Assembly: GCA_023435645.1 (NCBI GenBank)
Contig: JAEYRK010000048.1
Location: 1 to 64,000 of the forward strand
DNA: 64,000 bases
Direction of reading: 5' to 3'
From: Bacillota bacterium
GTDB lineage: Bacteria; Bacillota; Clostridia; Lachnospirales; Lachnospiraceae
Shown here: positions 63,577 to 64,000 of the stretch, piece by piece
Layout of the letters: each line of letters begins with the position of its first letter
How positions within the stretch are numbered: the first letter of the stretch is position 1
Notes under the pieces: generated by a model
What the model was told of the DNA's origin: nothing
Database searches by the model: none
The model's input: only the letters and a program-made list of their open reading frames with translations
Program-made: the position numbers and the translations under genes

Positions 63577-64000
63577 ATGGGTGTTTTACAGGGCATTGTA
63601 TGTGCCAATATTACTCCCTTTTTTGATAACAAAGAAGTGGACTATGATAGCGTGAAAAGGCTTGCAAGATATCTGGCAGACAGTGGCTTAAATGCTATTT
63701 ACCCTTTAGGAACGAATGGGGAAGGCTTAGCATTATCTACAGAAGAAAGAATGAAAATTGCTGAGATTATGGTGGACGAAATAGCAGGAAAGATCCCCGT
63801 TGCGATCCAATGTGGCACGCAAACCCTTGAAGATACTATGACATTGGTTATGCATGCGAAAAGGATTGGGGCAAGTGCGGCTGGAGTTGTTACTCCATTT
63901 TTCTTCCGCTTTTCAGACCAGGGGCTTGAAGAATACTATTCTTCTTTATTAGAAGCGGCAGGGGATTTTCCGGTTTATGTATATAACATACCGACGAATA
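63577..64000 (+). CDS. DapA-family lyase/synthase (partial, runs off window)
   Basis: At least 141 codons are present. VCANITPFFDNKEVDYDSV at the N terminus, PLGTNGEGLALSTEERM (the conserved G-T-N/T-G-E loop) and VYVYNIPTN mark a dihydrodipicolinate synthase/N-acetylneuraminate lyase family protein. The lysine forming the Schiff base lies beyond the window. GGAGG is 9 bases before the ATG. Members in catabolic operons cleave 2-keto-3-deoxy sugar acids or related keto acids. Confidence 0.9.
   Translation, partial: MGVLQGIVCANITPFFDNKEVDYDSVKRLARYLADSGLNAIYPLGTNGEGLALSTEERMKIAEIMVDEIAGKIPVAIQCGTQTLEDTMTLVMHAKRIGASAAGVVTPFFFRFSDQGLEEYYSSLLEAAGDFPVYVYNIPTN

Overview
The window looks like the chromosome of an anaerobic, low-to-moderate-GC Bacillota, most likely a clostridium of Lachnospiraceae type. 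That placement is inference. It rests on strong AGGAGG ribosome-binding sites, sigma-A style promoters, lipoprotein substrate-binding proteins, YesM/YesN two-component pairs, LacI-controlled ABC operons, a hybrid-cluster protein and ferredoxin-type redox enzymes. There are no rRNA or tRNA genes and no CRISPR array.

Layout. 1-5.6 kb: housekeeping and small regulatory genes (SRAP peptidase, two AraC regulators, GNAT, nucleotidyltransferase, flavin-type oxidase) and an apparent esterase remnant. 5.7-9.2 kb: the most notable locus, a tight five-gene operon on the minus strand reading arsR - hgcA - hgcB - acr3 - arsC. The two middle genes carry the diagnostic marks of the mercury-methylation pair: the NVWCAAGK cap-helix motif plus five membrane segments in HgcA, and CMECGAC plus a terminal Cys-Cys in HgcB. 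They are embedded in an arsenic-resistance operon behind one consensus promoter with a palindrome in its spacer. 9.5-18.5 kb: an AT-rich accessory island. It has a 1930-aa STAND NTPase with an N-terminal nuclease-like domain (Avs-like anti-phage candidate), a companion membrane protein, a truncated IS3 transposase, and a small operon (42-aa ORF, membrane protein, methyltransferase).

18.5-30 kb: an SOS-type Y-family polymerase with a LexA-like box inside its promoter, an orphan DNA methyltransferase, hcp with a divergent Crp/Fnr regulator and a shared dyad, sfsA, two tandem paralogous membrane-anchored proteins, glycerate kinase, and a zinc-ribbon membrane protein with 20-residue repeats. 30-38.6 kb: a sensory and transport unit with an Fbp-type binding protein, histidine kinase, response regulator, second binding protein, fused permease, ATPase and MgtC-like protein.

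38.8-64 kb: three consecutive carbon-source modules, each with its own LacI regulator. Module 1 has a sugar ABC transporter, a P-loop kinase and a GH13 sugar phosphorylase. Module 2 has two HpcH/HpaI aldolases, an FGGY kinase, a 2-hydroxyacid dehydrogenase, a complete Liv-type transporter and a YhcH protein. Module 3 has an SsuABC/ThiXYZ-like transporter, a dihydroorotate-dehydrogenase-like ferredoxin fusion and a DapA-family protein cut by the window end. In the three operons where a binding-protein gene precedes its permease, a stable hairpin without a U-run lies between the two, a probable device for making excess binding protein.
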